A stretch of 64,000 nt of DNA, from the NCBI GenBank assembly GCA_900110005.1, contig FOCC01000005.1:81868-145867 (forward strand), read 5' to 3'. Shown here in pieces: positions 8,513-17,604 of the stretch; the first letter of the stretch is position 1; every line of letters starts with the position of its first letter. The notes beneath the pieces are model-generated. The model was not told the DNA's origin. It saw nothing but the letters and a program-made list of their open reading frames with translations, and did not search any database. This DNA is from Ligilactobacillus sp. WC1T17. GTDB taxonomy: Bacteria; Bacillota; Bacilli; Lactobacillales; Lactobacillaceae. Made by a program: the position numbers and the translations under genes.

Positions 8513-8977
8513 TCATACTCTTTTATTATTCCGTACTTGAACAACAATCCCTAAAACTGCTGTGCATGCTGCCCCAATAGTAATCACGCACCACAGCAGC
8601 GACATATAAATCCTTTTTGGTGTTATTGCATTACTTGTATGCGGCAGCGATTCAGGCTGACCGCCTAAGTTATTCAAGCAAATGTTAATTCGATTTAAAG
8701 CTGCATCAACATCTTTTTGTGAAGCCCTCCTGCTGAGCACTTCCCGTCCATCTATTAACGCTTGATTCAATTCCTGCTTGCCGTCATCAGTAGCTTTTTG
8801 ATAGGCCTTTAATTTTTGATAATGCTCCACCGCCTGCGCTGAAACCGCCTTTTGCAAAGCAGCATATTCAACGACCTGCCCTTGACTATTAGCTTGTACC
8901 CTAACATTAACCAGCACAATAGACAAAAAGAGCGCACAAAAAATTAATACAGCCTTCTTAATAACTCCATTCAACAT
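8513..8977 (-). CDS. Small secreted protein with LPHTS cell-wall sorting-like signal
   Basis: About 154 residues. A signal peptide (residues 1-30, hydrophobic core followed by VQAN) leads to a charged helical region of about 70 residues. This contains a FIVAR-like pattern (DGREVLSRRASQKDVDAALNRI), as in domains of Gram-positive surface proteins. The C terminus has LPHTS at 111-115, a hydrophobic span about 124-147 and the basic tail RNNKRV, which is the layout of a sortase substrate with Ser in place of the Gly of LPXTG. The start at 8977 has GGGGGA eight bases upstream; the frame continues to 9013 without a better site. No sortase is in the window. Function unknown; wall anchoring is inferred. 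Confidence 0.72.
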   Translation of the reverse strand: MLNGVIKKAVLIFCALFLSIVLVNVRVQANSQGQVVEYAALQKAVSAQAVEHYQKLKAYQKATDDGKQELNQALIDGREVLSRRASQKDVDAALNRINICLNNLGGQPESLPHTSNAITPKRIYMSLLWCVITIGAACTAVLGIVVQVRNNKRV

Positions 8978-9128
8978 TCCTTTATTCCCCCAGAAACTAA
9001 ACCTAACTAACATAAAATTAACATTTTTATTATATAATAATGCTATAAATGTGACAATTATCCAGGTGACAAATCACCTTTTGACATTTTTATCAAAAGT
9101 GACAAAAAGAAGGGAGAAAATCAGCCAA

Positions 9129-9539
9129 ATGATCAAAGAAATTAACCATGATATTATTTTCTTAAAGAAAAAAGCCACACCTGCCAGTAAAAAAGATACG
9201 CAAACAATCACCGACTTATGTGATACTTTAGCCCACTACCAAGACCACTGTGTTGGAATGGCAGCCAACATGATTGGTGTCAATAAACAGATTATTGCTT
9301 GCTATTTTGGACCCTTTATGACTGTCATGCTCAATCCCCAAATTACCCACAAAGAAAACCCTTATACTACCACCGAAGGCTGCTTAAGTTTAGCAGGCCA
9401 GCGTGAAGTAAAACGCTATGAAAAAATTACTGTAACTTATTTGGATAAGAATTTTACCCGTCAAAGTCAAACCTTCTCCGGCTTTTTTGCCCAAACGATT
9501 CAGCACGAAATTGACCACTTGCATGGGATTTTAATCTAA
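9129..9539 (+). CDS. Peptide deformylase-like protein
   Basis: 136 residues, shorter than housekeeping deformylases (about 185). Metal-binding motifs are intact: EGCLS with Cys85 and QHEIDH with His126, Glu127 and His130. Motif 1, normally GxGxAAxQ, reads CVGMAANM, so the catalytic Gln is Met here. That suggests weakened or altered activity; removal of N-formyl groups is therefore a family-based inference. I chose the ATG at 9129 (MIKEINHD) because the frame upstream to 9051 has no good ribosome site and reads unlike the family. AAGGGAG lies about 12 bases upstream. It is followed by a bidirectional terminator. Confidence 0.8.
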   Translation: MIKEINHDIIFLKKKATPASKKDTQTITDLCDTLAHYQDHCVGMAANMIGVNKQIIACYFGPFMTVMLNPQITHKENPYTTTEGCLSLAGQREVKRYEKITVTYLDKNFTRQSQTFSGFFAQTIQHEIDHLHGILI

Positions 9540-9568
9540 AAAAGGTGCTCAAATTGAGCACCTTTTTT
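9538..9568. terminator. Bidirectional terminator
   Basis: 7-bp GC-containing hairpin (ggtgctc 9544-9550, gagcacc 9556-9562) between A6 and T6 runs. It serves the plus-strand deformylase and the minus-strand MFS remnant. Confidence 0.85.
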
Positions 9569-10151
9569 ATTTATGCAGCCAGGCATAACCTGTATTCAAA
9601 ATAAAAATACCCACGCCAGCTACTACAAAACAGCTTAAATTATTAATACTCATCACTTGGCCAAAAATAAAGCTGCCTAAAGGCATAAACAAAATAGCTA
9701 CCGTAAAAATCACACTAAATACCCGGCCCAAATATTTGTTATCGCAAATATATTGAATATAAGTATAAAATGAGATGTTAAACAGAGCTAAAAAACCACC
9801 TACTAAAATAAATGGCAGATATATGCTCCAAGCTAGATTCAGTGGCATAATTTCACCCAAAACAGGTAATAACACAAGGCCTACACCCAGTCCATACAAA
9901 GAGATAATTATTTTTAGGCGGCCTTGCTTAAACTTAATTTTATTATCCAAAAAAGAAAATAAAATGGAACCGCTAGATTCACCAATCAATGCTTTCCCGT
10001 AAGCATTACTGATTTGTCCTTGATAAAGGTGATTTAAATAAGGCAAAAACAAATTATAAGCCGCTAAAAAGAAGGTGACACCTGAAGCTAGCAGGATAGT
10101 CTGCCAAATGATTTTATGGTTCCAGGTATACTTGATGCCTGCTTTAATTTC
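9567..10151 (-). pseudogene. C-terminal half of an MFS efflux transporter (remnant)
   Basis: Open for about 194 codons, starting immediately after a TAA codon at 10152-10154. The reading begins EIKAGIKYTWNHKIIW, which is the cytoplasmic loop before TM7 of a 12-TM MFS pump, and continues through about six hydrophobic spans to the normal C terminus. The first half of the protein is absent and the sequence upstream does not continue it. Starting at an internal ATG would give a 161-residue protein lacking part of TM7. The family resembles MefA-like drug exporters. It is most likely a deletion derivative. Confidence 0.72.
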
Positions 10152-10322
10152 TTAAAAAAAGCTAAATCTTAGTCAAAAAATGCTGCTATTTGGAAAAATC
10201 CTTATCTCTAGCTCAAAAACTCTGCCGTTTTGATATATTTTGGGAAATTTATGCTGAAAAAGCCCAATTGCAAAATGACGCTAACCATTTTGCCGAAGGT
10301 TTAACCATGTTAAAAATGCTAA

Positions 10323-10350
10323 AAAAAATGCCCATTAAAGGGCATTTTTT
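10323..10350. terminator. Bidirectional terminator
   Basis: 11-bp hairpin (10323-10333 with 10340-10350) with A and T runs on both sides. It overlaps the stop codon of the tyrosine phosphatase gene. Confidence 0.8.
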
Positions 10351-11114
10351 TATTTCAAATATAATTGCCGCAAATCTTTTTGCTGGGCTTTTGTTAACTG
10401 CAATTCACTCGCTAAATACTGCGCCACCGTGCCATATTCTTTTTGCATTACAGCCAAAGCATGATCTAAATATTGTTCCGAAACCATGCCTAAATAATCA
10501 ATATTTTGCGTAAAAATTGCTCCTTTAGGCTGGGCTTCTTGATGATCTTTGATTTGCTGAGCTTTCAAATATTGATTTGAAGCCAAATAATCTTGTCTAA
10601 TGGTCTTTTTATCAGCTCCCAAAGCGGTCAAAAGATACACCGCCCCCATTCCCGTGCGGTCTTTGCCGGCGGAACAATGGAACAGAACCGATTCATCGTC
10701 TTTGGTATTCGCCAATAAAACATCAAAAAAAGTCCGATATGCTTTTTTGGAGCTGTCTTCCAAGACGATATCCTTGTAAGCTTCCAACATATCATTTAAA
10801 GCTGCCCGGTCATCGGTATAATAATTACGCCTCGATTCCCATTTTTCATTTGTACTGTTGGTTTCATCAATTGGAAAAACCGAAACAAAATGGTAATTAA
10901 CTCCAGCTGGAATCCGGTCCGGTTCATGCCTTTGTTCTGCTTTCGACCGAAAATCAACATCATCATGCAAACCGTACGCCTTTAAAAAAGTTAATTCCGG
11001 TTCAGTCAAACGGCTTAATTTACCGCTGCGGATAACTTTTTTCTGCTTCAAAATACGTCCATCAGCCATCACAATTCCGCCCATATCGCGGAAGTTATCA
11101 CAGTTTTTAAGCAT
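10350..11114 (-). CDS. Tyrosine-protein phosphatase (LMW-unrelated, Y_phosphatase3 type)
   Basis: 254 residues. The P-loop HCSAGKDRTG carries the nucleophile Cys147 and Arg153. The N-terminal NFRDMGGI and IRSGKLSRL motifs are typical of the bacterial dual-specificity/lipid-type phosphatase family related to Listeria LipA and Mycobacterium PtpB. There is no signal peptide, so it should be cytoplasmic. The start overlaps the end of the upstream glycerophosphodiester phosphodiesterase gene by eight bases, so the two are translationally coupled. The substrate could be phosphotyrosine or phosphoinositide-like and cannot be told from sequence. Confidence 0.88.
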   Translation of the reverse strand: MLKNCDNFRDMGGIVMADGRILKQKKVIRSGKLSRLTEPELTFLKAYGLHDDVDFRSKAEQRHEPDRIPAGVNYHFVSVFPIDETNSTNEKWESRRNYYTDDRAALNDMLEAYKDIVLEDSSKKAYRTFFDVLLANTKDDESVLFHCSAGKDRTGMGAVYLLTALGADKKTIRQDYLASNQYLKAQQIKDHQEAQPKGAIFTQNIDYLGMVSEQYLDHALAVMQKEYGTVAQYLASELQLTKAQQKDLRQLYLK

Positions 11115-11793
11115 CTGCTTTCATCCTCTCTTTTAGCCGGTTCATTTTTTCAAAATCATTAGTAAAAAGACCACTGACCCCTTTTTGCATTAATTTTTGC
11201 GCCAAAAGCTCATCATCAATGGTCCAAATTCTTTGCACCCCCGAAAAATCATGCCACAAATGGGGATGAAGGCCCTTGAGGCGGTTTTCTTGAAGCAATT
11301 TTTGCGGATTTTCAACCTCAAAATCAACCAAATAATTACAGTCTAAAGTCGCATCGAAAGCTAATGCCTGGCGTAAAGTCTCCAAATTAAACGACGAATA
11401 AATAATTTGAGGGAAATCCTGCGCCAAATAAAGCACTTTTTCCACTAAACCCGGATAAGCCTGTTTGTCCGTCTTGAATTCTAAATTAATCAACCCTGGA
11501 TAAGTCTTTAAAATCGCTAAAACTTCGGTCAAAGTAGGAATACTTTCGCCATTTTGCAGATGACAAGCTTTCACCTGCGCTAAAGTCATGTCCTTAATTA
11601 AACCTTTTTGATCAGTTGTCCGGTCGACCTTCTCATCGTGAATCACTACCGGCACCTGGTCTTTAGTCAAATGTACGTCAAATTCAATTCCTTCGGCACC
11701 ATTTTTAACGCAATAAGCAAAACCCTCTAACGAATTTTCCGCAAATTTTTTAGGATAGCCCCGATGACCAAAAATCTTTGTTTTAATATCCAC
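11107..11793 (-). CDS. Glycerophosphodiester phosphodiesterase
   Basis: About 228 residues from a GTG start. The GDPD signatures are present: FGHRGYPKKFAENS at the N terminus (catalytic His and Arg), EGIEFDVHLTKDQVPVVIHD (metal-binding Glu and Asp, catalytic His) and a TIM-barrel pattern through to WTIDDELLAQKL. It hydrolyses glycerophosphodiesters to glycerol 3-phosphate and an alcohol; no signal peptide is seen, so it is cytoplasmic. The frame is open to an ATG at 11811, but that ATG has no ribosome site and overlaps a TATAAT-like string, whereas GGAAGG lies seven bases before the GTG at 11793. It is coupled to the phosphatase gene downstream. Confidence 0.87.
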   Translation of the reverse strand: MDIKTKIFGHRGYPKKFAENSLEGFAYCVKNGAEGIEFDVHLTKDQVPVVIHDEKVDRTTDQKGLIKDMTLAQVKACHLQNGESIPTLTEVLAILKTYPGLINLEFKTDKQAYPGLVEKVLYLAQDFPQIIYSSFNLETLRQALAFDATLDCNYLVDFEVENPQKLLQENRLKGLHPHLWHDFSGVQRIWTIDDELLAQKLMQKGVSGLFTNDFEKMNRLKERMKADA

Positions 11794-11937
11794 ACTAAAG
11801 CCTTCCATCATTATAATAAATTCATTCTACCAAGAACTGCCAGGCTTTAACAAGCAAAAAGACCGCAAATTCATATTTACACCGTGCAAAGCTGCATGTT
11901 ATAACAAAAATAAGGTATCGCAAAGGAGGAAACATTT

Positions 11938-12360
11938 ATGAATGATCTTGAACAAAAACTTTTTGACTTAGCCGTCGCACATTTAAAAGATGCTTATGCT
12001 CCCTATTCTAAATTTCATGTAGGAGCTGCTTTGATGACCGCATCCGGCAAAATTATCCTCGGTGTCAACATTGAAAATTCTTCTTACGGGGCTACCAATT
12101 GCGCCGAAAGAACCGCCCTTTTTTCCTGGGTTAACCAAGGCTTAACAAACGATCCTATCAAATGCCTTTTAATCACCGGCAACACCGACCGGCCTATCTC
12201 GCCTTGCGGTATTTGCCGCCAAGTCATGACTGAATTCATGGCTCCTGACACCCCTGTCATCTTAACCAATGTTAAAGGTGATTTTATCAGATCAACCGTT
12301 GACCGTCTGATTCCTTATCATTTCACCGAAGACGATTTAGCTGCCGGAACCAATAAATAA
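11938..12360 (+). CDS. cdd: Cytidine deaminase
   Basis: Deaminates cytidine and deoxycytidine in pyrimidine salvage. At 140 residues it is the small tetrameric type. Zinc-site motifs are NCAERTA (Cys55, catalytic Glu57) and PCGICRQ (Cys90, Cys93). AAAGGAGG lies about eight bases before the ATG. Only 23 bases separate it from the esterase gene downstream, so the two are probably co-transcribed. Confidence 0.95.
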   Translation: MNDLEQKLFDLAVAHLKDAYAPYSKFHVGAALMTASGKIILGVNIENSSYGATNCAERTALFSWVNQGLTNDPIKCLLITGNTDRPISPCGICRQVMTEFMAPDTPVILTNVKGDFIRSTVDRLIPYHFTEDDLAAGTNK

Positions 12361-12383
12361 TTTTTCAGAAAGAAGCCTGCTCA

Positions 12384-13298
12384 ATGCACTATGAAATTAA
12401 AGCTTATAACTATGATAACTTCCCCGATTTTAGTGACCAAGTAGCCGGTGCGGTTGAAATAACCGCTACCGGTGAAGAAGTTGGGCTTGAATACCAGCCT
12501 GATGTCACTTTTATGACGGAAAATAAGACCGCTCTAAAGCTTCAAGTTATTAAACCAACGATTTTCAACCGTCCTAAGCAACTGTTTCCGGGTATTTTAT
12601 TTATCCAAGGCAGCCACTGGGCTACCCAAGATATTTACCACAACGTGGCTAAATTAGGCCGCTTAGCCCAAAAAGGCTATGTCATTTTCCTAATGCAGTA
12701 TCGCGATTATGAACACGGATTTCATTTTCCAGCCCCGATCATTGATGCCAAAAATGCCCTGCGTTATCTAACATTGCACGCCAATGAATTCAGCCTTGAT
12801 GCTAATAACTTTATTGTAATGGGCGACTCTTCTGGCGGGCAAGTGGCCTGCATGACGGGGATGACCATTAACACAACTTTATTTGACCATCCTGTATACC
12901 AAACATCCATCAAAGTCAAAGGGATTATCGACCTTTACGGTGCGGTTGATTTAACTTTAGCTGATGGCTTTCCTACCACTTTTGACCACCAAACTAAAAC
13001 CAGTCCTGAAGGGCGCTTTATGGGATTTGATATCAATGACAACTTGGAAGAAACACAAAAAGCTTGTCCTAAATACTATGCAGAATATGCTTTTAGCCCC
13101 ATCTTAATTGCCCACGGCACCAAAGATTTTACGGTATCCTGCCAAGAAAGCGTCGACTTGTACCAGGCTTTGAAGCAAGCCAACAAAGATGCAGCATTAT
13201 ACCTACTGCGTGGCGCCACGCATGGCCATAACGCTTTTTGGTCCAAACAAATGATTGATGTTTACGATCAATTCATCAAACATTGTTTACGGTCATAA
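12384..13298 (+). CDS. Alpha/beta hydrolase (esterase/lipase, HSL-like)
   Basis: 304 residues. The nucleophile elbow is GDSSG with Ser149; the catalytic acid is likely Asp in HGTKDFTV and the His lies in GATHGHNAFW. The oxyanion segment reads IQGSHWATQD in place of the usual HGGG, a divergent form. There is no signal peptide, so it should be a cytoplasmic esterase, probably acting on short acyl esters; the substrate is unknown. AGAAAG is the only Shine-Dalgarno-like string, about 11 bases upstream of the ATG. It is the second gene after cdd and ends at a strong bidirectional terminator. Confidence 0.85.
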   Translation: MHYEIKAYNYDNFPDFSDQVAGAVEITATGEEVGLEYQPDVTFMTENKTALKLQVIKPTIFNRPKQLFPGILFIQGSHWATQDIYHNVAKLGRLAQKGYVIFLMQYRDYEHGFHFPAPIIDAKNALRYLTLHANEFSLDANNFIVMGDSSGGQVACMTGMTINTTLFDHPVYQTSIKVKGIIDLYGAVDLTLADGFPTTFDHQTKTSPEGRFMGFDINDNLEETQKACPKYYAEYAFSPILIAHGTKDFTVSCQESVDLYQALKQANKDAALYLLRGATHGHNAFWSKQMIDVYDQFIKHCLRS

Positions 13299-13351
13299 CC
13301 ACTTATGCAAAGTTAAGCACTTCACTCTTAGAAGTTTTAGGATATTTGCAA

Positions 13352-13379
13352 AAAGCCCCTTGGTTAACCAAGGGGCTTT
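13352..13379. terminator. Bidirectional terminator (esterase / dltD)
   Basis: 14-bp perfect palindrome (13352-13365 with 13366-13379) between convergent genes, with A and T runs outside. Confidence 0.88.
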
Positions 13380-13381
13380 AT

Positions 13382-14641
13382 TTATTTTAATTGTTCAATT
13401 TGCTTACCTGACAAATTTTGCCATTTTTGACTATAGAAGTAAGCGTGCAAATGGTACTTAGGTACTTGATAAGTTTGCGCCATAAAGGGTTTGACCTGTT
13501 GATCCAAAGCCAGCCAGCCGCGCCAGCCTAAATGAATGGTATCTTGCATATAATATTTTTGATAATTCGTCGACAAATCGCAAATATTATTAAACCCTTG
13601 TGTTTTTAATTGGTAAGTAATCTTTTGGTTAAACCGCTGGAGCATTGCAGCCGACAACCCCGTATAGGCCATCCATTTAGCATTCACCGGCGGAATAACA
13701 AATAACACCTGCATCTTGTTTTGCTTGAATTGCTGCAAAACCAACTCAAAATCGGCAAATTCAACGGATTGCGTATAATCAAAAGCCGCTTGTTTTCCCT
13801 TTAGTCTTTGATAGTTATCCTTGAGCTTCTTATTCCAAAAAGTGTGCGACACTTCAAAAGGATTGCCCGAAGTATGTTTTTGGCCTAAGGTCTTAGCCGT
13901 TTGATCTAATGAAGCTAAATTATACTTATCCGGTAGTAAAGCTGTCTTTTTTTGGATTAATTTAGTTCGGTTTTTAATCTTCAAATTGGAAAACATCACA
14001 TCTTCATGTGTTAATTCGTGCTTTTTATAAATCAGATAATTTTTAGTCGCCCAATCCAGTTTTTGCCCTTTAGCCTTGGCCTCAAGCGCTTTTTTCAGCC
14101 ACTGATCAGAAATATCTGTCAGTGAAAGCACCCGTTTAGCTGCATAACGGGTAGCCGGCGCATCTTTAGTTTGCAAAATGAAATCGACGACTTGCAAGTT
14201 GGAATAATAGTAGCCAAAAGCATTTTTATCACATCCTTGTTTCACAAACCACTGTGGCGAAATAATAAAGACAGCCTTTTTGCCCTGCAGACTTGCGTTA
14301 GCCGGTTGCATCGAAAAATAATGCGACAACGACTGGGTCCCAGCTGTTCCCAGCAAAAAAGGCTGGTAAGGCCGGTGATATTTGGCTGCTAAAATAGACG
14401 GATGCAGCGGATCAAAGCGTGATAATTCAGAGGAACCGAAAAAAGGGACATATTGGCCGCTAAAAGCCTGCTGCTTAAGCGCTCCGCCTTTAAAAACATT
14501 TGCTGCCTGCGAAGAGGCTGCCTGCTGTAACGTCTTTTTTGAATATTTAATTTTAGTCAAGAAAGGTGAGCCCAAAAAAAGCAGCAGCAGCATGCCTGCA
14601 CACAAAGCCGGCCCAAAAATTAACCATAATTTCTTTTTCAT
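13382..14641 (-). CDS. dltD: DltD, D-alanine transfer protein
   Basis: Final protein of the D-alanylation system, needed to place D-Ala on teichoic acids outside the membrane. 419 residues with an N-terminal membrane anchor (about 4-26) and an extracytoplasmic SGNH-like domain. Visible motifs are FFGSSELSRFDP (nucleophile Ser region) and DTIHLGWRGW near the C terminus (Asp/His pair). It starts one base after the dltC stop, which fits tight coupling as the last gene of the operon. Confidence 0.93.
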   Translation of the reverse strand: MKKKLWLIFGPALCAGMLLLLFLGSPFLTKIKYSKKTLQQAASSQAANVFKGGALKQQAFSGQYVPFFGSSELSRFDPLHPSILAAKYHRPYQPFLLGTAGTQSLSHYFSMQPANASLQGKKAVFIISPQWFVKQGCDKNAFGYYYSNLQVVDFILQTKDAPATRYAAKRVLSLTDISDQWLKKALEAKAKGQKLDWATKNYLIYKKHELTHEDVMFSNLKIKNRTKLIQKKTALLPDKYNLASLDQTAKTLGQKHTSGNPFEVSHTFWNKKLKDNYQRLKGKQAAFDYTQSVEFADFELVLQQFKQNKMQVLFVIPPVNAKWMAYTGLSAAMLQRFNQKITYQLKTQGFNNICDLSTNYQKYYMQDTIHLGWRGWLALDQQVKPFMAQTYQVPKYHLHAYFYSQKWQNLSGKQIEQLK

Positions 14642-14642
14642 C

Positions 14643-14873
14643 TTAACTTAAACGCTCAACTTGCTTAATAATCTTGTTAGGTGTATCCCAAGCACTGCGG
14701 TCAAATTCTGAAACAGGCACTTCAATCCCACATTGGCTTTGCAATTCTAATAGCAACTGTACCGTTGCCATTGAATCTAAAAGTCCGGTTTCAAATAAGT
14801 TGAGGTCGAGATTATTTCTGACTTCATCACTTGCCGTTAAATCTTCTAAAATATCTAAAATTGTTGTTTGCAT
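14643..14873 (-). CDS. dltC: D-alanyl carrier protein
   Basis: 76-residue acyl-carrier-like protein. The phosphopantetheine attachment site is Ser34 in LLDSMATVQ, the expected motif for DltC. It carries D-Ala from DltA to DltB as a thioester. It lies 18 bases after dltB and directly before dltD. Confidence 0.95.
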   Translation of the reverse strand: MQTTILDILEDLTASDEVRNNLDLNLFETGLLDSMATVQLLLELQSQCGIEVPVSEFDRSAWDTPNKIIKQVERLS

Positions 14874-14891
14874 AATTTTTTATCTCCTAAT

Positions 14892-16076
14892 TTAAAAAAA
14901 TAATTTATCTAAAAAGCCTGAAAAAATTAAAAATGACAGGCACACAGTATTAAAAGTTATGACCACACCCAAGGCTTTGGTCGCCTTATTATGCGGCAGG
15001 CGGTGCTTTTTCTTAAACCTAAGCCACATATCGCAAATGATAATCGCTAAAGCATGATACAAACCATACACAATATAATACCAAGTCAAACCATGCCAAA
15101 AACCCATGATTAAAAAGAGAACCAAATATCCCACTTGTGAAATTAAGATCCGGTCTTGGAGCAGCTTATTTTTCATGACAAAAAAAACAAAGCGCATATA
15201 AATATAATCTCTAAACCAAAATGATAAAGACATGTGCCAACGATTCCAAAATTCTTTGATATTAGGCGCTAAAAAAGGCTTATTGAAGTTAATCGGCGTC
15301 TTAACTCCCATAAAATAGCTGATACCGACCGCAAATAAACTATAACCGGCAAAATCAAAGAACAAATCCATAGCATAAACATACATATATAGCACCAGCC
15401 ACCAGGAAAATCCACCATGAGCTAAGGCTAAATGCCCAACTTGCGGCAGCCAAACCGTGCCGAAAAGATAAGCCAAAATAAATTTATATAAAAAACCTAA
15501 AAAGATGTTGTGTACGCCTTTTTCCAGCATTTCCAAATACTCATCTTTTGAAACCACGGTTTGATAATCGCTTAAAAACCGCCGGTAACGATCAATTGGT
15601 CCTGACGAAATCGTGGGGAAAAATAAAATGAAGTGCACCAATTCAAAGAATTTAAGCTCCTTAATCGCACCATCCCGAATTTCCATTACAATCCCGACAA
15701 CCTTAAATGTTAAATAACTGATCCCCAAAAAGCCTAATAATGAAGCCTTGCCAAAGATAAAAGGTGTCAATTTAACCATGACCAGCGGTGCTATGGCCAA
15801 AGCGACCGCAGCCGTAAATATCCAGCCCGAATTATGCTTTTGCCGGTAATGCAGATAAAGGTATAACAAAGCGACTTCAAAAATAACATAGGCGACTAAA
15901 GCCAAACCCTGATGGTATTTTTCAGCACCAAAAGTAAGCAGTAAGAAAGCCAAAGATAAGCCCGTTTCATATAAACGCCAGCGCTTACCTCTTAAAAGGC
16001 CAATCATCAGCGGAATTAGTCCGCCTATCAGCCACACAAAATAAGTTGGATTTTGATAAGGCTGCAGATTAGGCAT
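14892..16076 (-). CDS. dltB: DltB, MBOAT-family D-alanyl transferase
   Basis: 394-residue multi-span membrane protein of the MBOAT family. The invariant His lies in MGFWHGLTWYYIVYGLYHA, and the upstream NFNKPFLAPNIKEFWNRWH block is also typical. It passes D-Ala from DltC across the membrane. Its start overlaps the end of dltA by eight bases, so it is translationally coupled. Confidence 0.95.
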   Translation of the reverse strand: MPNLQPYQNPTYFVWLIGGLIPLMIGLLRGKRWRLYETGLSLAFLLLTFGAEKYHQGLALVAYVIFEVALLYLYLHYRQKHNSGWIFTAAVALAIAPLVMVKLTPFIFGKASLLGFLGISYLTFKVVGIVMEIRDGAIKELKFFELVHFILFFPTISSGPIDRYRRFLSDYQTVVSKDEYLEMLEKGVHNIFLGFLYKFILAYLFGTVWLPQVGHLALAHGGFSWWLVLYMYVYAMDLFFDFAGYSLFAVGISYFMGVKTPINFNKPFLAPNIKEFWNRWHMSLSFWFRDYIYMRFVFFVMKNKLLQDRILISQVGYLVLFLIMGFWHGLTWYYIVYGLYHALAIIICDMWLRFKKKHRLPHNKATKALGVVITFNTVCLSFLIFSGFLDKLFF

Positions 16077-17592
16077 CCCCGTTGACCTCCTTTAAGAGGA
16101 GTTTACGGTTAACCTTGCCATTTGGCGTCAAAGGCAATTCATCAACATACACAAAACGGTTAGGCATCATGTAAGGCATCATCACAGCTTTCAACTCCTG
16201 CTTAATAGCTTGGGTTAATTGAAAATTACTGGTAAAATGATGGTTTTCAGCTTTGACATAAGCAATTAATTGGCTGACCTTATGATTTTGATCATATTTT
16301 GGTACAGCAGCGGCTTTATTCACAAAACTAACCCGGCTTAAGCATTGATCAACATCTTCTAATTCAATGCGGTAACCATGCAGTTTGATCTGAAAATCTT
16401 TGCGTCCGGCATATAGCAGTTGTCCTTTAGCATCAAAGCGGCCTAAATCACCGGTTTTATAAGCTGGGCGTCCTTGGTAGGTTAAAAAGGTCTGTCTGGT
16501 TTTAAGCGGATTATTTAAATATCCCTTGGAAACACCGCCGCCGACAATCACAATTTCACCTGTCTGCCCTAAAGCAACGTCCTTTCCATCATCATCTAAC
16601 AAGACTATCTGCGCATCATCTTTGCAAATGCCGATTGGCAAGCGGGGATAGGCGTCTAAAATATCTTGGGTAATTTCAACTTGAGTTACGGCTACGGTTG
16701 CTTCCGTAGGGCCGTAGGTATTGTAGATTTTAGCGCTGGGAAAGCGGGTTTTTAATTTTTGCGCCGTCGCATGCGTTAATTCTTCGCCGCAAAACAGAAA
16801 ATAGTTTAAATCAGGCAGCTTTTGCGCATTAAAATCTGGATTTATGAGGCAAATATCGGCAAATGACGGTGTCGAAACCCACGTATTAAGTTTTAACTGC
16901 GGCAGCCAGCTGAAGAGGTCTTTAAAATTAGCCGTCACATCTTTAGGTAAAACCGCTAATTTACCACCGTTAACCAAGGTTGGATAAAGATCCATTACTG
17001 AAAGGTCAAAGGAATAAGGCGCCTGTGACAGGCTAGTTTGACTGAAAGCCTTGGGGAAAGTCTGATTCATCCACGTGATAAAACTTAATAAGTTATCATG
17101 GCTGATTTGGACCCCTTTAGGCTGGCCGGTGGTTCCGGAAGTAAAGATGATATAAAAAATATCTTGATTGCTGACATAAGTACTGACATCTGCCACCGCT
17201 TTAGTATTATTCATTTGTGCCTTTAAAGCTGCTTGTTCCATAACCAAAAGATCAAGGTCTATTTCAGGCAGCGTTTCTAAAGCTAAACAAGCGGCCGGCT
17301 TGGCAATTTCAGCAATAACCTTCAGCCGGTCCAAAGATGAGTTGACATCAACCGGAATATAAGCGTGGCCGGCTTTGACAACTGCTAAAAAAGTCACCAG
17401 CACATCAAATTTTTGTCCTCCATAAACAATCACCGGACCTTCTTTAGGTAAGGTCTGCTTTAAATAATTGCTTAACGCATCAGATTTAGTTTTTAATTCC
17501 TGATAAGTATGGGTGCTTCCAAGATAGTCGTAGCAAATGCGGTCTGGATAGGTTTTTGCCACCTGATCAATTTGTTCAATAATATTTTGCAT
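16069..17592 (-). CDS. dltA: D-alanine--D-alanyl carrier protein ligase
   Basis: 507-residue adenylate-forming enzyme that activates D-Ala with ATP and loads DltC. The P-loop is FTSGTTGQPKG (150-160); YNTYGPTEATVAVTQ, YKTGDL and the late Lys in PLTPNGKVNRKLL complete the family motifs. AAGGAG lies about six bases before the ATG. Its end overlaps dltB. Confidence 0.96.
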   Translation of the reverse strand: MQNIIEQIDQVAKTYPDRICYDYLGSTHTYQELKTKSDALSNYLKQTLPKEGPVIVYGGQKFDVLVTFLAVVKAGHAYIPVDVNSSLDRLKVIAEIAKPAACLALETLPEIDLDLLVMEQAALKAQMNNTKAVADVSTYVSNQDIFYIIFTSGTTGQPKGVQISHDNLLSFITWMNQTFPKAFSQTSLSQAPYSFDLSVMDLYPTLVNGGKLAVLPKDVTANFKDLFSWLPQLKLNTWVSTPSFADICLINPDFNAQKLPDLNYFLFCGEELTHATAQKLKTRFPSAKIYNTYGPTEATVAVTQVEITQDILDAYPRLPIGICKDDAQIVLLDDDGKDVALGQTGEIVIVGGGVSKGYLNNPLKTRQTFLTYQGRPAYKTGDLGRFDAKGQLLYAGRKDFQIKLHGYRIELEDVDQCLSRVSFVNKAAAVPKYDQNHKVSQLIAYVKAENHHFTSNFQLTQAIKQELKAVMMPYMMPNRFVYVDELPLTPNGKVNRKLLLKEVNGDA

Positions 17593-17604
17593 TTTCTCTT
17601 CTCC

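Noticed and set aside
10190..10324. Plus-strand open frame reading AQKLCRFDIFWEIYAEK
   Set aside because: It has protein-like composition and may be a gene relic, but it has only a TTG start, no good ribosome site, and runs through a terminator into the opposite strand of the phosphatase gene.
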